A stretch of 64,000 nucleotides of DNA from Monilinia fructicola (taxonomy: Eukaryota; Ascomycota; Leotiomycetes; Helotiales; Sclerotiniaceae). Shown here in pieces: positions 9,738 to 22,033 of the stretch (its first letter is position 1; every line of letters starts with the position of its first letter). The position numbers and the translations under genes were made by a program. The notes under the pieces are model-generated. The model ran no database searches and was not told where the DNA came from. It was given only the letters and a program-made list of their open reading frames with translations. The stretch covers positions 501,501-565,500 of the forward strand of contig VICG01000006.1 in assembly GCA_008692225.1 (NCBI GenBank). The letters run 5' to 3'.

Positions 9738-12700
9738 CTAATCAATAGGCTGTTGCTTAAATAGACTCTTTCCTGCCAACCACTTCCTATAAGCTTTATA
9801 CCTCTTCTTCTGTCCATCCTCCTCAAGCACCGTCAATGGATTTTCCGCTACCCTTAAAAAGCTCCTATATTCCTCAATTTCCTCGTGATCTTCCTCTCTA
9901 CCCCAACCCCCATTAATTCCACCACTATAACCTCCTTGTCCAGAACCACCATCCCACCCTGCACCTCTGACCCATTCTTCATATTCCTCTACGCCTTCGA
10001 TATCGTGATCGTCGTCTCCTACGACAAGGGATAGGAGTTGTGGATACTCAACGTAGCGCTCATAGTCTTCTTCTTCGCCGAGATTGACACTGGGGTTGAG
10101 TGATTCGCTGACAACCTGGGTGAAAGTCCATTGAGCGGCTTTGCTCTTATCCAAGGGAGTCATTTTCTTCTTTTCAATTCCTCCGACATTGCCACTCAAA
10201 TTGATGTTTGGAGAGTTGTTATTCAACGAATTCAGGAAAGAATCTTCCGTAGAGTGTGATTGCGAATGCGAAGATGTTTCTTTCATAATACCAGGGGGAT
10301 TATGATGAAAATTATGCGGTGCCTTTGAATGATGCGGTACCCTCTCGGAAAGAGGATGAGATTCATGAATGGGTTGAAGCCATCTTTGAAGACCAATCCG
10401 TTTCGCACCCGTAGAAACAGACTTCATCGACGAATCCTCGGGAACTTCATCATCGGCAATTATCCCTGTAGGTTCTGGGAAAGATACTTCTTTCTTCTTG
10501 CCTTTTGAATTTGGTGATACATGAGGAACTGGTTGTTCTTCGACATGAGCGGTAACATCAGCGCGGACTTTGAATGGAGATACGTCGTAACCGACGCGAG
10601 ATTCATCACGGTGCTGGGGACGTGGCATGAGACGGGCAGTGGAAGTCATTTTGCCACCAGGATAGGTGAATATTTTCACAATTGAAGAGATAGAGAGAGG
10701 TTTATAATATTCAATCCAATAGTCATCGAAGTAGTTGACAGGCTTGTTCGCGAGGGCGCCTTGTGGATCCGAATAGGGCGGTAAGATCTTCTTCTCAAGG
10801 AAAGACGGCGTGTACCAATTTATATAGCTACGTCGAGTACGGGGGGACCAAACACGTGGATCGGTGTGATGAAGATAATAATCAGTGGCTAAATCCCAAA
10901 GCAATGGCTGCCCCTGGACGTAAGTGTAATTCCCAAGGAAAAGATTATAGGCTTCTTGTCTTTGACCGTCAAGAAAAGAATTGTTATAGTACCTTCGAAA
11001 ACTTTCTACCATATCTCGTGATTGACTAGTCCATTGGTTTATCTTTCGATAGGTTTCCATAGTATTGACTAGCTGTGAGCCTCCATATTGAATTGCGATT
11101 GTATCACCATGACCGTGGTACATTGATGTGAAGAGGTTTATTGCATCTGTGTCATAGTTGATTGAAGGTTCACTCAAAATCCCTAAAGCATAGAGTTGGT
11201 AACCCAGAGCTCTTTTGCCTATGACAAATTGAGCAGCATTGGTTCGATCCAAGCAATCAATACAGTTTGTCCGAGCAACTCCGTTTTGTACAGTTGGTAT
11301 ACTTGTTTTACCATCCCCATTATGGAAGATTCCAGTACGAGTAACAACTTCATTAGCCATATTTTCAAGAGTACCAATCACATCCTGGTCTCGACTCTTC
11401 GAAGCTCGACTCATATCCCATGGTTTGTGAATGATCTTTTTGTCTTCCGGGAGGAACTGATTCAGATAATTAATCGCATCTGTGAATTCGTATAATAATT
11501 TCGATTCTCTCGGAGTTCTTTCCTTAGCCTTCACCAAGTTCAGTACATATACGGGAGCACCGTATCTTTCGAAAAGGTTATCAAAATGCAACGCAGCGGC
11601 ACTGTAAAATGGATCAACCAAATTCAGCTCGATAGGAGGTTTAGGTGTAACACCAGTATTGTCCTGAGTCCAGTGTAGTGGGATACTTCCGCGATGCTGT
11701 ACGTATGATGTGTAGTTTGGGCTAGCATAGAGCTTTGGACCAGGAGCATGTAATGAAGTTGTCATGTTTTCGGAAACTATCTGTTCGGTTTCGACATCAT
11801 TGGCAACGTATCCCTAGATAAATTAGCTCGCCTTTCAAAATAGTGGTGAGAACATACCATATCATTGGTACCACGTTTCAAGAATCGAGCACCAGCAAAA
11901 TACCTGGAGCGTCTGGCTATGATTGTTATATAGACAATTCGTCCCCAGACAGGTAGCGCTGCTTGTGCAAGATATCCATGAATAACAGGTACACACCAGT
12001 CATACGTATTCTTTAATACGCTTTCCGCGGGCTTTAGCAAGTGGCTATTCCAAACAAACATAGAATTATAGTCTTTGGGATGGGGGGAGGGTTTCCCTGC
12101 TGCCAGAGCAGCTCGCTCTTTCATAATATTATGTTGCAATGTCCTCGTGATATCATAGGAATAACTGAAATAGAAAGACTTATTTAAGTCAAGTCCATTT
12201 AAAATACTGAGAAACCTTGACTCCTCGGTATTTCGAGTATCCGATGATTTGAATCTAGAATTGGTGGACGTGGTTAAAGGTATTAGCTCAGTAGCCTCAA
12301 TAGTATATACGAAGTGACCCCCGATCATAGCATTTTGGTTCCTCTTAGTGATCATATGCATATAATAACAGCCGGTGAATCGTATAAACCCAAGAATTCC
12401 CCATACTGCACTCTTCAATTTCATGCCTCCCGAGCTCTTGTTCCCGTCATCAATAGCGTTGAGTAACTGTGTCATCTCCTTCTTCGTGTATACAATCTCA
12501 TCTTCAGTGATATGCAGTGTACCTATCTCTGCAGTACGATCAATCTTCAGGATTCGAAATCGAGAGTCTAGGATATCTGCTCCTACAACATAGTACCTCG
12601 TAGCTGTCTCATACAGGGAGAACTTCTGCATCGTACAAACACCCAAATCCCCCACCTTCTCGTACTCTGCTCCTTTATTTCTCTTGAAATCTAAATTTGG

Positions 12701-13009
12701 ACTTGAGGTCCTCAAGAATGGCTTACAGACCGAAGCTTCTTCGTCTGTGCCATAGCCACCGATTGACTCTCTCCTTGACCCTTCCTCAGTGGGAGGTATG
12801 TTATAGGACAGAGTTGGCAATCGTGGCACATCTTGCTCATTCTCTTTTACATCTCTGAACTCTGGCATAAGAGGAGACGTCATAGCAGATGTTGATTGTG
12901 AGACTGTAGAAGTATATGTGCTTTCATCGTCGAAATGAACATGCTCATCATTGAGATCAACGGGGAGAGGTGAGTGACCTCGAGCTGGGCCATCTTCTTG
13001 GTCTGCCAT
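9738..13009 (-). CDS. fig4: FIG4-type polyphosphoinositide phosphatase (SAC domain)
   Basis: Fig4 removes the 5-phosphate of PI(3,5)P2 and works in the Fab1/PIKfyve-Vac14 complex on endosome and vacuole membranes. Two exons, 13009-11858 and 11813-9738, with a 44-bp intron in phase 0 give 1075 residues. The N-terminus (about 90 residues) is acidic and Ser/Thr-rich. The SAC domain starts near KFSLYETATRYYVVGADI and includes the CX5R phosphatase loop ARTNCIDCLDRTNAAQF near residue 560. The acidic/Ser-rich C-terminal extension is variable. Length and architecture fit fungal Fig4 rather than Sac1, since there are no C-terminal membrane helices. The ATG at 13009 lies 263 bp from the divergent ESCRT-III gene. 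Confidence 0.92.
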
Positions 13010-13272
13010 GTTGACCTGGCATTCAGTGCTACCATAGATTCATTTCTTGGTCAAAATTAACTAAAAAACTCGAAAGTTCGTGATCATGTCTTTGTTTGTT
13101 GAAGTTTACAAATCTAAGTTGCATATGGAACTCAAACAAGGAATATATTTCGTCACATCACAGGCGTCACTGATAAGGTTTCGCGATAAGAGGTCAAACA
13201 TCTCTGCACAGTAACAACCACAAACTTTGACATCAACAGCTTCATGTAAAATAGAAGCATATTTGGCTCACC
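13010..13272. promoter_or_regulatory. Shared divergent promoter, FIG4 / CHMP7-like
   Basis: Only 263 bp separate the two start codons, so both transcripts must start from this interval. Both products act on endosomal membranes, so co-regulation is possible but not shown. Confidence 0.5.
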
Positions 13273-14722
13273 ATGAGTGAGCTACTCAACTACTTACTCA
13301 ACAATGAACCCCAGTTCCGTCGGTAAGCCTGTATCCCCCAAAATCTTCTCTTCTCCCTCTCTATATAGATGCTGACCAGAACCATCCAGAGCGCGCCTCG
13401 CCGCCTTGTACTCAGACTTCCGCCAACAGCAAACCCTGAATCCAGATGGATACCAGGCAAATATTGAAGCATGGCAGAAGGCATTGGCGAACGCGGCTCG
13501 AGCTGGGGTCATGCCATCCCAGGGGTCGACTCCCGACTTGCTAATTCTGAAAGCTGATGACGAACTCTTGCGCGCATTAAATACAAATGATTGGGGAAGG
13601 CCTTTGTCTCTGGGTGCGGTTATACAGGAAGCTATTGCGAAGAAGAAGTTGATTCCCTTGGGGGAGTTTATGAATGCTAGTGACAGCATCTATGCAAGGT
13701 CTTGGACTATAAAACCTTGGGATATAATAGGTTGGGGATTAAAGCAATTCGGTATATCATTCGGAGCAAGCCGATTGCCAGGTGAAAAATTGGTGATTCT
13801 TGGGAATGTGGAAGAAGCTGCAAAAGCTTTTGCAGGAAGGAGTGTTGTAAAGACGGGGAGAGTGGGCAGGATATATTCAAAAAGGATGTTCAAGGAGGAA
13901 TTTGGTAATGTGCTGGGAGAGAACACTCTTTCAGACGCGGACATGGATGCTTTTCTGAAGTTCCTCGTAAGGGACAAAAAGATAATAGCCTGTGATGGTG
14001 AAACTATTAAGCTGAAATCGCCAACAGACTCCAAGAGCCTAACCATAACTCAGGAGGATATCTCGATAGCATCATTGAAGTCCCTTATCGCAGATCTTGA
14101 AATTCAAACAAAGTTGTTTGCCGGAAGAGTTGAGACGATGGAGCACGCGGCTAAAGAAGCTGTTGCAAAAAAGAACCGTGTATCGGCATTGGCAGCTCTG
14201 AGGTCGAAAAAGAGCGCTGAAAGTAACCTTGCAAACCGTCACGCTACCTTATCACAATTGGAAGAAGTGCTTTCCAAGATAGAGCAAGCTGCTGATCAAG
14301 TCGATCTCGTCCGAATTATGGAATCCAGTACGAAGGTACTGTCAGGTCTCAATAAAGAGATCGGTGGTGTGGAGAGAGTAGATGACGTGGTTGATCAGCT
14401 AAGGGAACAGATGGGGCAAGTTGATGAGGTTGGAGATATCATTGCAGAACCAGGACAGAATAACGTGGACGAAACTGAGGTAGATGATGAACTGGAAGCA
14501 ATGGAGAGGGAAGAGACGAGAAAAATTGAGGAGAAAGAACGCTTGGTCAAAGAAGAGAAAGAGAGGAAGGAAGCTGCTGATACAAAGCGCAAATTGGATG
14601 AGTTGGAGGAAGTGGAGCGGAAAGCGAGAGAAGCTAAGAAGGATGAAGATTTTGTTGATGAGAGCACGAAAAGCATACGAAGGATGTCTTTAGAGGCAGA
14701 GCCAATAGCGGAGCATGCTTGA
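13273..14722 (+). CDS. SNF7-family ESCRT-III protein, CHMP7-like
   Basis: ESCRT-III proteins polymerise on membranes for multivesicular-body sorting and nuclear-envelope sealing. Exon 1 is 13273-13322 (MSELLNYLLNNEPQFRR) and exon 2 is 13390-14722, with a 67-bp intron; the product is 460 residues. The N-terminal half (with ARLAALYSDFRQ and DDELLRALNTNDWGRP) matches the winged-helix part seen in CHMP7 and fungal relatives. It is followed from about residue 220 by a Snf7-type helical core rich in Lys/Glu (EHAAKEAVAKKNRVSALAAL, then SAESNLANRHATLSQLEEVL). The tail is strongly charged, as in this family. It is longer than classic Snf7/Vps20 (about 220 residues), which is why CHMP7 is preferred. 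Confidence 0.85.
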
Positions 14723-16466
14723 GGTGTTTTAACATATTTCCTTGTAAATTGCATTGCCATATGGAGCGTTGATATTTTATAAAATATACAACCAAATTTA
14801 TGACTAGTATACTTTGTCCTGAATGTAGAATTATATGTTAAAAAGGAACTCAGTCCAGATGCTATCGAACTTTGCATCCCGAACTACATGTTTCAAGATC
14901 ATTCATTTATACACGGCTTGCAATGTATATTTTGAATTTGAGCATTCAAGACTATGAGAATGTCTTAGTCTCCAAGCCATGATCATCATGATGCAATGGT
15001 GCGGGATCTCTCTCTCGGGCAACTTGACTCCTCCATATCTACTTCCAGCTCGACTTTTCAGCAGTTCACTACTGAAGTGTCGTCGAAATCTTCTCAAGAC
15101 TGAACAGTTGAACCAACTGTCCAAGCCTCACTTCACTATTATAATCTGATCAGATTGTAATTCGCAATGAGGCTTTATGTCTCAGATAGCTTTTAGTCCT
15201 GAATTACCACCATGTTGAAGATCTAGCACAGCTCCTTAACTTTGATAGGTCATCTAAAGAACTTTCAGACTTGGTCGCGAACGTGACAGCTTCCGGTGAG
15301 CCTCCAGCTTCCAATTCCTCACCCCTCGCCTACGACCAAATCCTCTATTTGATATTTGGAATTTGGAGTTGCATATGTTCAAACATTCGAATCTGTGGGT
15401 TGATTCCTTTTTATAGATAGTACCTGATAGACAGCATGTTAGTCAGCTTAACGGCGTCACTTTTGAGTATTTTCCAGCCTCAAACCTGTACGTAGCAGGA
15501 ACGAAAAGGGCCATGACTTCAGAACCAAATTGCGATGAGCACCAAAATCAATGATATCGAGCCCATCAACCGTATCGAGTGAGTTACTTCTAGGAATGTG
15601 AATCCAGACGCAAGCTTTCCACAATACAAGCCCTATCACTTAACTCTTCTTATATACATCTTATATCCTTTATTCTAAGCTTGCCTCTCTCACAAAACGA
15701 TATCCTATCAAGTCGAATGAGGTTCCATCACAATGGATCTATATCATCGGAGTCACTCTCCCAATCAAGGGAATATAAGAATGTATATAAAATTCATGTT
15801 ACTCGAAATTGAGTTCGTAGACTCTACGAGTTCCCTTCAGCCATATGTAAGTGTGAGAATTTAAACCCCATTTGATATAACCTCGACATTCATTGACTCA
15901 AGCTAGATAGCCAAACTTGGAACATTCACAAGTTGAGCATATGAGCTTAGTCGGAGATTTAACAAGGCATCTTAGGAGGAAAAGTCCGCATAAATCCAGA
16001 TACTGCTGAGCCAGCAATGGTATCTGGTGGCAGAAGTGAAGTTATTGAAGGTCATAATGGTGAAAGGTCTGGTTGGAAGAGGGACGCAGAAAAGGAAGGA
16101 ATAGGATGGGTATCGAGCTGAAGGTTACCTGCAGTCACGATTACTTAATGGCTATCCAAGTACAAGACCGGGTCTCAGTTAGCAATTTAGTAACGATTAA
16201 TTTGGTGGAGTTTGTGGGATCTATGTAATTAATGAAAATATTTGAGTCTCAATGAGGATTCTCTAGGAATGATGATGAATATTTCATGATATGGGGATTC
16301 TCAAAATATGGTTTTCTCGCATCTTGTTGACGGCAATCCAAATCGCTTATACCTGCAATTTGTTGGACACTGGAAAGCAAGAAGAGATTATTGATTACAA
16401 AAAGATTTTTGTGCTTTGAAAAATGGTATCGCTAATGGGGTATATAGTATATTTTGATTTCCACTT
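14723..16466. other. Intergenic, no gene seen
   Basis: About 1.7 kb of moderately AT-rich DNA between the CHMP7-like stop and the RAD18 stop. Open frames here are short and scattered; I recognise no protein, RNA or repeat. Confidence 0.45.
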
Positions 16467-18015
16467 CTATGGCGGCAGCGGCCCTCTCGGATAAGGTTGC
16501 CTGTTAGCCACTCTATCCCGGGCTTCTTGCAGCTGCATTTTAGTCAAACTGGGCTCATGTTGTGAGGACGGTGGGGCAGCCATCAAGTCTTCTGGTAGTC
16601 GCTCTGCACTTCCGTCAAGAAATCGTCCTGACGATTGGGGATTGTTGGTTTCTGAAGTCTCTGACAGTGTTTCGAGATGTAGTATTGACGTATTTTGTGA
16701 ATTTGGTCTCTCTATGTGGACTCCTACAGACGCCTCTTCCTGCTTCTTCATGGCATCACCACTGAGCGAGACACCTTGTAAAGTTTGGCTAGATACCGGG
16801 AGTAGTATTGTGGAAGCTGTCGTGTTGTCACCCGTCTCCACGGGCTGCTTACTTTTGTTCTGACGAGCTTGAGCTACCAAATCTTTGAAGTTGTCTCGGT
16901 GCTCTGAGACCCAAGCTTTTCCGTCAAAATCCTTATCCTTGATATGAGCAGATAATGCGCTTGGTTGTGGTGCTCTTGAACCCAGTGTCCTTTCCCAAGA
17001 TTCAAGGTCCCGCTTCAACTGCGCAACGCCTCTGGGAGTTTTTGCATCGCAATTGGCATTCCATATAGTTGTATACTCTGTTAATCTCTTTCTCATCATT
17101 TCCCTCCCTCCAGCAGCGGAAATCCCTAGGTCTATAAGCTTTTTCTTTAGAGCCTGGTCTTTGATCAAACTAAAATTGACGACAGGTAATCGTTCAGGCC
17201 GTTTTTCGGGTTTGGAAGATGGAAATGTGGGTTTCGACAATATACTCGAGGATGGAGTGGCAGTTTCCGATTCAGCAAGACATCTTCCAATATGAGCTTC
17301 GACACTTTTCGCTGTCATCCGTCGATAGCACACTGGGCATGCAGTAAGACCATCATCTGCGGAGAAGATCAGCCACAAGGATCCTAAGTTCAAACAAACC
17401 ACAAGAGTACTACTAACCAGGTTCGAAATCTTCATCGCCATCCACATCATCAATAACTATTACTTCCTCTGCTGCCTCAGCGCTCTCGAGTCGTCTTGTT
17501 GCTCGTCGAGCTGAAGACCTCGTCCTCTTGTTTGCTTGATCCTCTAGCTCATCTAAGTTTGATATATCGCGCTTCCTCTTCGGAGATGTGTTTGCATGTT
17601 CCACTGAAGGTTTTCTTGCAAGTTCCAATACCGCCGGTCTAGCCCTTTTGAAAGCCTCCACCAAATCCTCAATAGCGGCATTAGATTTAAGTTTAACTTC
17701 CTGATCATTCGTTCGACAAGTCGGACATTTCGAATCATTATTCAGACATCGTCGTATGCAAAGTGAACAGAATGTATGAGAGCAAGATGTAATCATCGGC
17801 GTAGTAAAGAAGTCCTTACAAACTTGACATCGTAATAAAGAATCGACATCTGCAAGTTGGGCGAGTGGTGTATTCAACCAATCTGTTGAATCTGCTATTT
17901 CAAAAGAATCATCCTTCGGTCCTCTGATATTCATTGCTTCTTCTATGAGAGTTTTTGTTGATTTTTGGGTGGCGGTCTTGCTTGTCGCATTCTTTCTTGT
18001 TGACCGAGATGACAT
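16467..18015 (-). CDS. rad18: Postreplication repair E3 ubiquitin ligase RAD18
   Basis: Rad18 with Rad6 mono-ubiquitinates PCNA at stalled forks, opening translesion and template-switch bypass. Exons 18015-17418 and 17356-16467 (61-bp intron, donor GTTAGT) give 495 residues. A C3HC4 RING is complete: Cys63, Cys66, Cys78, His80, Cys83, Cys86, Cys97, Cys100. A UBZ4-type C2HC finger follows at Cys206, Cys209, His221, Cys225. A SAP-like DNA-binding segment (LIKDQALKKKLIDLGISAAG) sits near residues 255-295. The order RING-UBZ-SAP and the length are those of fungal Rad18. A basic KRTRSSARRATRR run near residue 165 is a likely nuclear signal. The start lies 119 bp from the divergent POL32 gene. Confidence 0.95.
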
Positions 18016-18134
18016 CCTAGAAATTTCGCGTAAAGTGGTTTGGCAGAAGTCGCGACGCGTCTACTTGACATCCTCGAAAATAAATCTGGATAACAGTGAT
18101 AGCAACTTTTTCGAAAACCACAAAACAGAAGAAA
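18016..18134. promoter_or_regulatory. Shared divergent promoter, RAD18 / POL32
   Basis: Just 119 bp between the two ATGs. It contains GCGACGCG (18050-18057, on the plus strand), an MCB-like box typical of S-phase genes. The role is inferred from sequence only. Confidence 0.5.
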
Positions 18135-19890
18135 ATGGGGGACTTCAAAAGTTATCTTGCGGCCAGTATCTTGACTGAGGATAAAGTGGTAAGTTTTATT
18201 GTTTAAGTTTTCATTTTATTCTAACTAAGAGTTTCCTAGGTGACTTATCGACTGCTTAGTCGGGTTCTCAAAGTTCATGTAAATGCAGCAAAGGAGTATG
18301 TCAACGTCTAGCTCTGTAATACCTTCTGCTAACAATATTGTAGGATGCTGTTTGAGTTTCATCGAGTACAAAATGCAAAGAAACCAGGAACAATCCATGC
18401 GACATATCTTATTGGTGGAACAAGAAGAAAGGAAGCTCCAGTCCCTATTGAAGTCCGAAAGGATGGCGAAGATGACTACATGCAGAGCAGTCCCTTTGTT
18501 GGTAGTTCCATACCGCTGCCCGAGGGTAGCTCTGCTGAAGGTTCTATATTAAGCATAACATTGACGCGGGAGGAGGATTTGGACAGTAGGAGCATCGTCT
18601 TTGATGAATCTACCCAGTAGCTAACACCTTGCTGCAGAACTTCGGTCAGAATATGAAAACATCTCTTCAATACACATATATAGTTTAGGACCTCATCCAT
18701 TGAAGGTATATAAGTCTTTTTTTTTTGGAAGCCTTCAAGTACTTACACAATTCCAGGAGCTCCAACTCCTCTCCGACTCAACCCGAGAAATACAGACCAT
18801 TTCCAAAACTGAGGATCCCCTCGAATCATACCACAAATATGGGATAATAACCAACCCAAATACCAAACGTCGTACACGCAAATCACCAGCTTTTGCAGTG
18901 ACCGCATCGGCATCAGTTCCATCCAGGCCTGCGGCCGTGAAGGCTAAACCGAATGAAGTCCAAGAAGCTCCTAAATCCTCATCTTCTTCATCTAGAAAGC
19001 CGGAACCAAAATCACAACCATCCAGCGCCAAAGATTTCTTCGGAAATAAGGGAAAGGAAAATGCGAAGCCCAAATCAAAACTACCAGCGGAATCTACAAA
19101 AATGGATTCGACAAGTGCCCCGTCAAGCAAAGAAACAACACCAGCTCCCTCCGAACCAACAAAACTCAAACGCGAATCAAGTAGCATCTTCAAAGCATTT
19201 GCCAAAACTCAACCCAAGAAAGCAAAAACCGAGGAAACAGATTCCAGCACAAAGGAAGATACTCCTATGCTAGAAGCCTCGGATGACGACGATGAAGATA
19301 CATGGATGCCGGCGCCTGTTAGCAGGGAAAGTAAAGAGAAAGACCGCCAGTCCAGAAAAGAAACGCAGGAAAGACTGAGAAAGATGATGGAAGACGACGA
19401 TGACGGGGAAGAAGAGGAAAATGCGGCACCACCTCCAGCCCCCGCAACACCAGCCGAGGAAGCAGAAAACGAAGAAAAACCCGAGGAACCCAAGGACGAA
19501 GACCCCACGGTAACCGCTAGCAACGGGCGAAGAAGAGGTAGAAGAAGAGTTATGAAGAAGAGGACCGTAAAGGACGAAGATGGTTATCTAGGTACATTAA
19601 TCCCTCCCCGCCCCCTCCGTTTCTCCTTCCCTTCCTTCCCCCTACTCCCCTCCCCCCTTTCCACAACCCATCTTATCACGAACCCACCACGAACCCACCA
19701 CGAACCCACCACGAACCACTAACCCAAAACCCCAGTAACAAAACAAGAACAAGCCTGGGAGTCTTTCTCCGAAGATGAACCGCCTCCAGCACCAAAAGCA
19801 AAAGCCCCAGTCTCAACATCCACCAAATCAAAGAAGGATGCGCCGAAGAAAGGACAGGGGAATATCATGTCTTTTTTTGCGAAGAAATGA
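18135..19890 (+). CDS. pol32: DNA polymerase delta subunit 3 (Pol32 / Cdc27 / POLD3)
   Basis: Pol32 links polymerase delta to PCNA and supports translesion synthesis and break-induced replication. Six exons: 18135-18188, 18240-18295, 18344-18585, 18638-18705, 18757-19591 and 19736-19890; phases close to 469 residues. The N-terminal folded part (VTYRLLSRVLKVHVNAAKEM, LFEFHRVQNAKKPGTIHATY) is the winged-helix region that binds the Pol31 subunit. The rest is Lys/Ser/Glu-rich and probably disordered. The extreme C-terminus is a PCNA-binding PIP box, QGNIMSFFAKK. The last intron carries a small tandem repeat. RAD18 lies divergently next door. Confidence 0.93.
19677..19719 (+). repeat. Intronic 11-bp minisatellite in POL32
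   Basis: Four direct copies, the last one partial, of an 11-bp unit CACGAACCCAC lie inside the last POL32 intron (19592-19735), just before the acceptor. The intron is also very pyrimidine-rich in its first 80 bp. Confidence 0.85.
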
Positions 19891-20308
19891 TCTTTCCTGG
19901 CAGGGGGCTGTGGCGAGACCGGGAAATAGGAGAGTTTCTCGGCGCCATTTGTTAGCGAGTCGAGAGTATCTGTCATAGGGCGGGGATTTACATCAACAAC
20001 TGCGAGCGGATCGGATGGCATTTAGCGCGCTGTCTTGGCAAAAGATCATAAGTGATGAGATCAAGCCAGTCTATTGCTATGTCGAGAAATGGGAATATAG
20101 TATATTTGATTTAGATCACTGTCCATGCTGAGATATAAATACATAAAGAATCTGAGTCTCCACCAAGTCCAAATATCGCCAAAGGCATACCTCATCAGCC
20201 TAACACAAATGGCCCACCTGAGAACGACGCCTATAGTAATCGTCACCGCCCACCATCTCATACACCCTGAGATTACATCTTCGACCCAACAGCTAATTAT
20301 GTGTCATC
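19891..20308. other. Convergent 3' spacer
   Basis: 418 bp between the POL32 stop and the GH125 stop on the other strand. No gene seen; likely two facing 3' UTRs. Confidence 0.4.
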
Positions 20309-22033
20309 TCACTTCTCGATATCATAAGGATCAGCATCTTCCCCAAATAAAAGATGTGGTTTGCGTTTCGCAAGATCGAGGATTGTCTGCGCGAAGACAG
20401 AATTTGCCCCTATTAATCTGTTAATATCGTGCGAGTATACTTGGAAAAATAGGGGGGAAGACAGGTAGGGGGTTGAAAAACAATGAAGACACATACAAGC
20501 AAACCAACTTCTAGTATAATCCTGTATCAGGTTCACATTTATACTCTCATGAACCAAACCCAATCGACTCGCTTTCAGGACCAAATTCAAACATTCCTTG
20601 ATTTCGTCATCATTGTCTGAAGTCATGGCTTGTAAGAGTAAAGACATAGGCCATGCATTTTCAGGACCGATATGTGGACCACCTATACCTTTGAATGCTT
20701 TTCCTTCGAGATAATATGGGTTCCCATCCTTGGATAAGATCATTTTTCGAGTATTCTTGTAGATCTCGTCGTCACGTTTGACGAAACCTAGAATTGGGAG
20801 GGCAAGAAGACTAGGCACGTTGGCGTCATCCATGAGTATCTGGCCACCGTAGCCATCCACTTCGTAAGCGAATACTTTGCCCCATTTTTTGTGTTGTACG
20901 ACGGCATGCTTCATGATGCCATCTCTGATACTCTGGGCGCGCTTCTCGAGATTTTGAGCCAAATCTGTACGTTTGACCAACTTTAAAATCTCGGCAGTAC
21001 GTTTGAGTTCGACGGACATCATGGCGTTGGCGGGAATATAGAAACCTAGGATCGAAGTGTCATCTGAAGGTCGGAATGCGCTTCGTATGAGACCCGTTCC
21101 ATAGTTCAAGGGATTCCCAACGCCAGATAATGGTAAAGTTTCAGTTCCCTGGTCAGTACGACGTCTGAACGTGTAGGCATTACGTTGGAAACGGCCAGTC
21201 TTAGAGTCAAAGGTAGATTCAGATTGTTGTTCGAGGACAAGAAGCAGAGTATCCAGTGCAGTTAGCCATCGAGAGTTGATAAAGTCAGTTGATTTGGTAT
21301 GGTTATAGAAGGTATTCCCCAATGCCAAGAAATGAGCAAGAGAATCTAATTCGTACTTGCATTCGAACACAAAAGAGGGTTCGTATGCAGGGTGTACGTT
21401 GTCATCCTGGCCGTTTTGCGATGCAGCAAGTTTCGAGGGCGGGGGAGGTTGAAATGCGTTGCAATATGGTGACTCTATAACATATTCTGCTTGTGTATTG
21501 ATAGCTCCCAATATTAAATTGAAAATAGCTGGATCCTTACTTGCCAATGGCTGGTATTGAAGCAATTGGTTTGTAGAATCTCTGAGCCATTCCGCATTGA
21601 TATCTCCAGTAACCACGAATGACTGCGCTCCCTGCCATTTCTGGCTGTCCCGTAAACCCCGCTTCAATTCTGAGTGTTTTTTGGTTCCATCGACGTGCCA
21701 TCTTACAGTCGTGTCGAGAGTATTGGGGAAAGCATTCTCGAAAAGTCTCGCGAGATCCTTATTCACCATCTTCAATGACATCTCATCGATAACCTTCTCG
21801 ACCAGAGGGGAGGAGAATGTTCGACATTGCTCAACAGGTCTTTGAAATGGCAGGTTCAAAGGTCCATCGGACAGCGGACCATGTCTGTAAGTTGAATACT
21901 TCTTATAATCCGGACATGCTTTTTTGTACTTGTGAGAATCGTTGACTGGTTCTTGTGGTCGATAGGGCGATTGAGCTATTGCGCCCAAAGCTCCTAGCCA
22001 CAGGAGACAGATAAGAAGAGAAAGGTGGCCCAT
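20309..22033 (-). CDS. GH125 exo-alpha-1,6-mannosidase-like secreted protein (Mug157 family)
   Basis: GH125 enzymes remove alpha-1,6-linked mannose from glycans; fungal members are often named Mug157. Exons 22033-20497 and 20409-20309 give 545 residues. A signal peptide is clear (MGHLSLLICLLWLGALGAIA). Family landmarks are SQKWQGAQSFVVTGDINAEW followed by LRDSTNQLLQYQPLA, and ESPYCNAF, all in the expected order; the Asp in GDINAEW is in the region of the catalytic acid. The 87-bp intron (20496-20410) has no in-frame stop and is a multiple of three, so retention would add 29 residues between TRSWFA and NSVFAQT. Splicing restores the family sequence, so it is taken as an intron. Confidence 0.9.
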   Translation of the reverse strand: MGHLSLLICLLWLGALGAIAQSPYRPQEPVNDSHKYKKACPDYKKYSTYRHGPLSDGPLNLPFQRPVEQCRTFSSPLVEKVIDEMSLKMVNKDLARLFENAFPNTLDTTVRWHVDGTKKHSELKRGLRDSQKWQGAQSFVVTGDINAEWLRDSTNQLLQYQPLASKDPAIFNLILGAINTQAEYVIESPYCNAFQPPPPSKLAASQNGQDDNVHPAYEPSFVFECKYELDSLAHFLALGNTFYNHTKSTDFINSRWLTALDTLLLVLEQQSESTFDSKTGRFQRNAYTFRRRTDQGTETLPLSGVGNPLNYGTGLIRSAFRPSDDTSILGFYIPANAMMSVELKRTAEILKLVKRTDLAQNLEKRAQSIRDGIMKHAVVQHKKWGKVFAYEVDGYGGQILMDDANVPSLLALPILGFVKRDDEIYKNTRKMILSKDGNPYYLEGKAFKGIGGPHIGPENAWPMSLLLQAMTSDNDDEIKECLNLVLKASRLGLVHESINVNLIQDYTRSWFACMCLHCFSTPYLSSPLFFQVYSHDINRLIGANSVFAQTILDLAKRKPHLLFGEDADPYDIEK

